Of a stretch of DNA of 64,000 nt, positions 62,589-64,000 are shown piece after piece. Source of the DNA: JALORV01 sp963754065. Lineage in GTDB: Bacteria > Pseudomonadota > Gammaproteobacteria > Burkholderiales > Burkholderiaceae_F. The stretch lies in NCBI GenBank assembly GCA_963754065.1, contig CAVWFH010000005.1:1-64000 (forward strand), in the 5' to 3' direction. Position numbers and translations under genes: made by a program. Position 1 is the first letter of the stretch. Each line of letters begins with the position of its first letter. The notes under the pieces are model-generated. The model was given only the letters and a program-made list of their open reading frames with translations, was not told the origin of the DNA and searched no databases.

Positions 62589-64000
62589 TCAAGCGACGAG
62601 ATGCACTCGCGAGCGCGGGCGCTCCGCCCCCAGCCGCCCTGCAATCGCTGCCGCGACACACTCTCGATTCAGGCGGGCATCGTGCAGCGCCTCGTCGCGC
62701 GTACCGTGTTCGATCGGCCGGTCCGGCAGGCCCAGCGTCAGTAGATCCACACCGGCGCGGTTTGCGGACAGGCATTCGGCGACGGCACTGCCGGCGCCGC
62801 CGGCGATCGCGCTTTCCTCCAGAGTCACCAGCAGATCGTGCGTGCGCGCGAGCCGCAGCACAGCCTCGACGTCGAGCGGCTTCACAAAGCGCATGTTGAC
62901 GACGGTGGCATCCATTTCCTCGCCAACGGCGAGCGCGGTACCCAGCATCGATCCGAAGGCCAGCAGCGCGACGCGCTGTCCGTGCCGCCGCGGCTCCGCC
63001 TTGCCCAGTGGCAGCATGCGCGGCGCGGCGTCGGGCTCGAAGGCGCCGGCCGAGGTGCGCGGATAGCGCACGGCGACCGGACCGTCGTGACCGAGTCCGG
63101 TATGCAACATGTCGCGCAGCTCGTTCCCGTCGCTCGGCGTCATCACAACCATGTCGGGGACGCAGCGCAGGTAAGTGAGGTCGAGGCCGCCGTTGTGCGT
63201 GGCGCCGTCGGGACCGACCAGGCCTGCGCGATCGATGGCAAACAGGACCGGCAGCTTCTGGAGGGCGACGTCGTGCACCAGCTGGTCAAAGGCACGCTGC
63301 AGGAACGTCGAATAGATGGCGACGACTGGCCGCAGTCCCTGCGTTGCCAGGCCGGCGGCGAACGTGACGCTGTGCTGTTCGGCGATGCCGACGTCGAAGT
63401 AGCGGTCCGGGAAGCGTTGCGAAAAGTTCGCGAGGCCCGAGCCTTCGCGCATCGCCGGTGTAATGGCAACGACACGCTCGTCGCGCTCGGCCGCGGCGCA
63501 GACCCACTGCCCGAATACGTCCGTATAAGTGACCGCAGCGGGGGCGGCCGGCACTGCGCCCTGCAGCGGATCGAACGGGGTGACGGCGTGGTACTTGATC
63601 GGCTCGGCGGCTGCGCGTGAGTAGCCATGCCCCTTGTGAGTCACGATGTGCAGCAACCTCGGACCCCTGGCATTACGCATGGCGGCGAGGACCGCGACGA
63701 GCTGCGCAACGTCGTGGCCGTCGACCGGTCCCGCGTAGAGGAACCCCAGCTGCTCGAACATTGTCGCGGTTACGTTGCGGCTCCCACGACCGATGTCGAG
63801 CGATGCCCCACGCTCGACTAGCGCCCTGCAGTAGTCCGACAGTGCGCCGACATTGGGTGAAATCGACATCTGATTGTCATTCAGCACGACGAGAAGGTCG
63901 GCGTCGGTGGCGCCCGCATGGTTGAGCGCTTCGTAGGCGAGGCCGGCGGTCATGCCGCCGTCACCTATCACTGCGACGGCGCGCGCATCGCGCCCAAGGC
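62589..64000 (-). CDS. dxs: 1-deoxy-D-xylulose-5-phosphate synthase, 5' part beyond window edge
   Basis: Thiamine-diphosphate enzyme that starts the MEP pathway to isoprenoids, needed for carotenoids and the phytyl/geranylgeranyl tail. About 470 C-terminal residues are in the window. Seen: ThDP region VIGDGGMTAGLAYEALNHAG with VVLNDNQMSISPNVG, YAGPVDGHDV, HKGHGYSRAAAEP, the transketolase-fold block RYFDVGIAEQHSVTFAAGLA and GPDGATHNGGLDLTYLRCVP. The linker between SPNVGALSDY and TMFEQLGFLY is about 25 residues shorter than in E. coli Dxs, which is odd. Convergent with puf; dxs copies are frequent at photosynthesis clusters. Confidence 0.95.
   Translation of the reverse strand, partial: LGRDARAVAVIGDGGMTAGLAYEALNHAGATDADLLVVLNDNQMSISPNVGALSDYCRALVERGASLDIGRGSRNVTATMFEQLGFLYAGPVDGHDVAQLVAVLAAMRNARGPRLLHIVTHKGHGYSRAAAEPIKYHAVTPFDPLQGAVPAAPAAVTYTDVFGQWVCAAAERDERVVAITPAMREGSGLANFSQRFPDRYFDVGIAEQHSVTFAAGLATQGLRPVVAIYSTFLQRAFDQLVHDVALQKLPVLFAIDRAGLVGPDGATHNGGLDLTYLRCVPDMVVMTPSDGNELRDMLHTGLGHDGPVAVRYPRTSAGAFEPDAAPRMLPLGKAEPRRHGQRVALLAFGSMLGTALAVGEEMDATVVNMRFVKPLDVEAVLRLARTHDLLVTLEESAIAGGAGSAVAECLSANRAGVDLLTLGLPDRPIEHGTRDEALHDARLNRECVAAAIAGRLGAERPRSRVHLVA

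Overview
The window is high-GC DNA from a purple phototrophic proteobacterium. Its right 31 kb is a photosynthesis gene cluster: bacteriochlorophyll, carotenoid and puf genes, the PpsR repressor and a bacteriophytochrome. The LH1 polypeptides, the tetrahaem PufC lipoprotein and the crtEF-bchCXYZ-puf order resemble the Rubrivivax-like beta/gamma type, so a betaproteobacterium is the best guess; no rRNA or tRNA is present to prove it. The anaerobic cyclase gene bchE is present and no aerobic acsF is seen here, which suggests pigment synthesis at low oxygen.

Layout. 1-4.6 kb (minus strand): a putative amino-acid catabolism and uptake set (FAD amino-acid dehydrogenase, class III aminotransferase, TAXI-TRAP binding protein and permease). 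5-6.1 kb: a small membrane protein and a secreted protein made of ten 24-residue repeats. 6.2-14.4 kb (minus): a copper/silver efflux locus (cytochrome c, CusF-like protein, a small Cys/His protein, CusC, CusB, CusA, then a DsbB-like protein), with a divergent OmpW porin. 15.6-24.1 kb (plus): five tightly spaced genes, four dihaem c-type cytochromes of the CcP/MauG/RoxA type and one lipoprotein; three carry single-base frameshifts. 24.4-30.1 kb: a visibly AT-richer two-gene island encoding a TIR protein and a nucleotide-binding nSTAND1/WD40 protein, probably an anti-phage or signalling module. 30.5-32.4 kb: a TonB/TolA-like protein with a long charged coiled coil, also frameshifted.

33-62.5 kb is the photosynthesis cluster. 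Haem oxygenase supplies biliverdin to a kinase-less bacteriophytochrome that sits directly behind ppsR. Then come bchID; bchE-bchJ-bchO; crtI-crtB; a DUF3422 gene and a 54-residue membrane protein; crtCD divergent from crtEF; bchCXYZ; and puf. Four promoters (bchE, crtI, crtD/crtE, bchC) carry paired PpsR boxes TGT-N12-ACA 25-26 bp apart, with the first right half-site doubling as the -35 element. The carotenoid genes point to the acyclic spirilloxanthin/spheroidene pathway.

The puf operon is the most unusual part. It reads pufB - 74-residue single-TM ORF - pufA - pufL - pufM - 71-residue ORF overlapping both neighbours by four bases - pufC, and PufC carries a C-terminal OmpA-like domain. The two extra small proteins and the fusion could define a variant RC-LH1 complex. 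A partial dxs (isoprenoid supply) closes the window on the minus strand.
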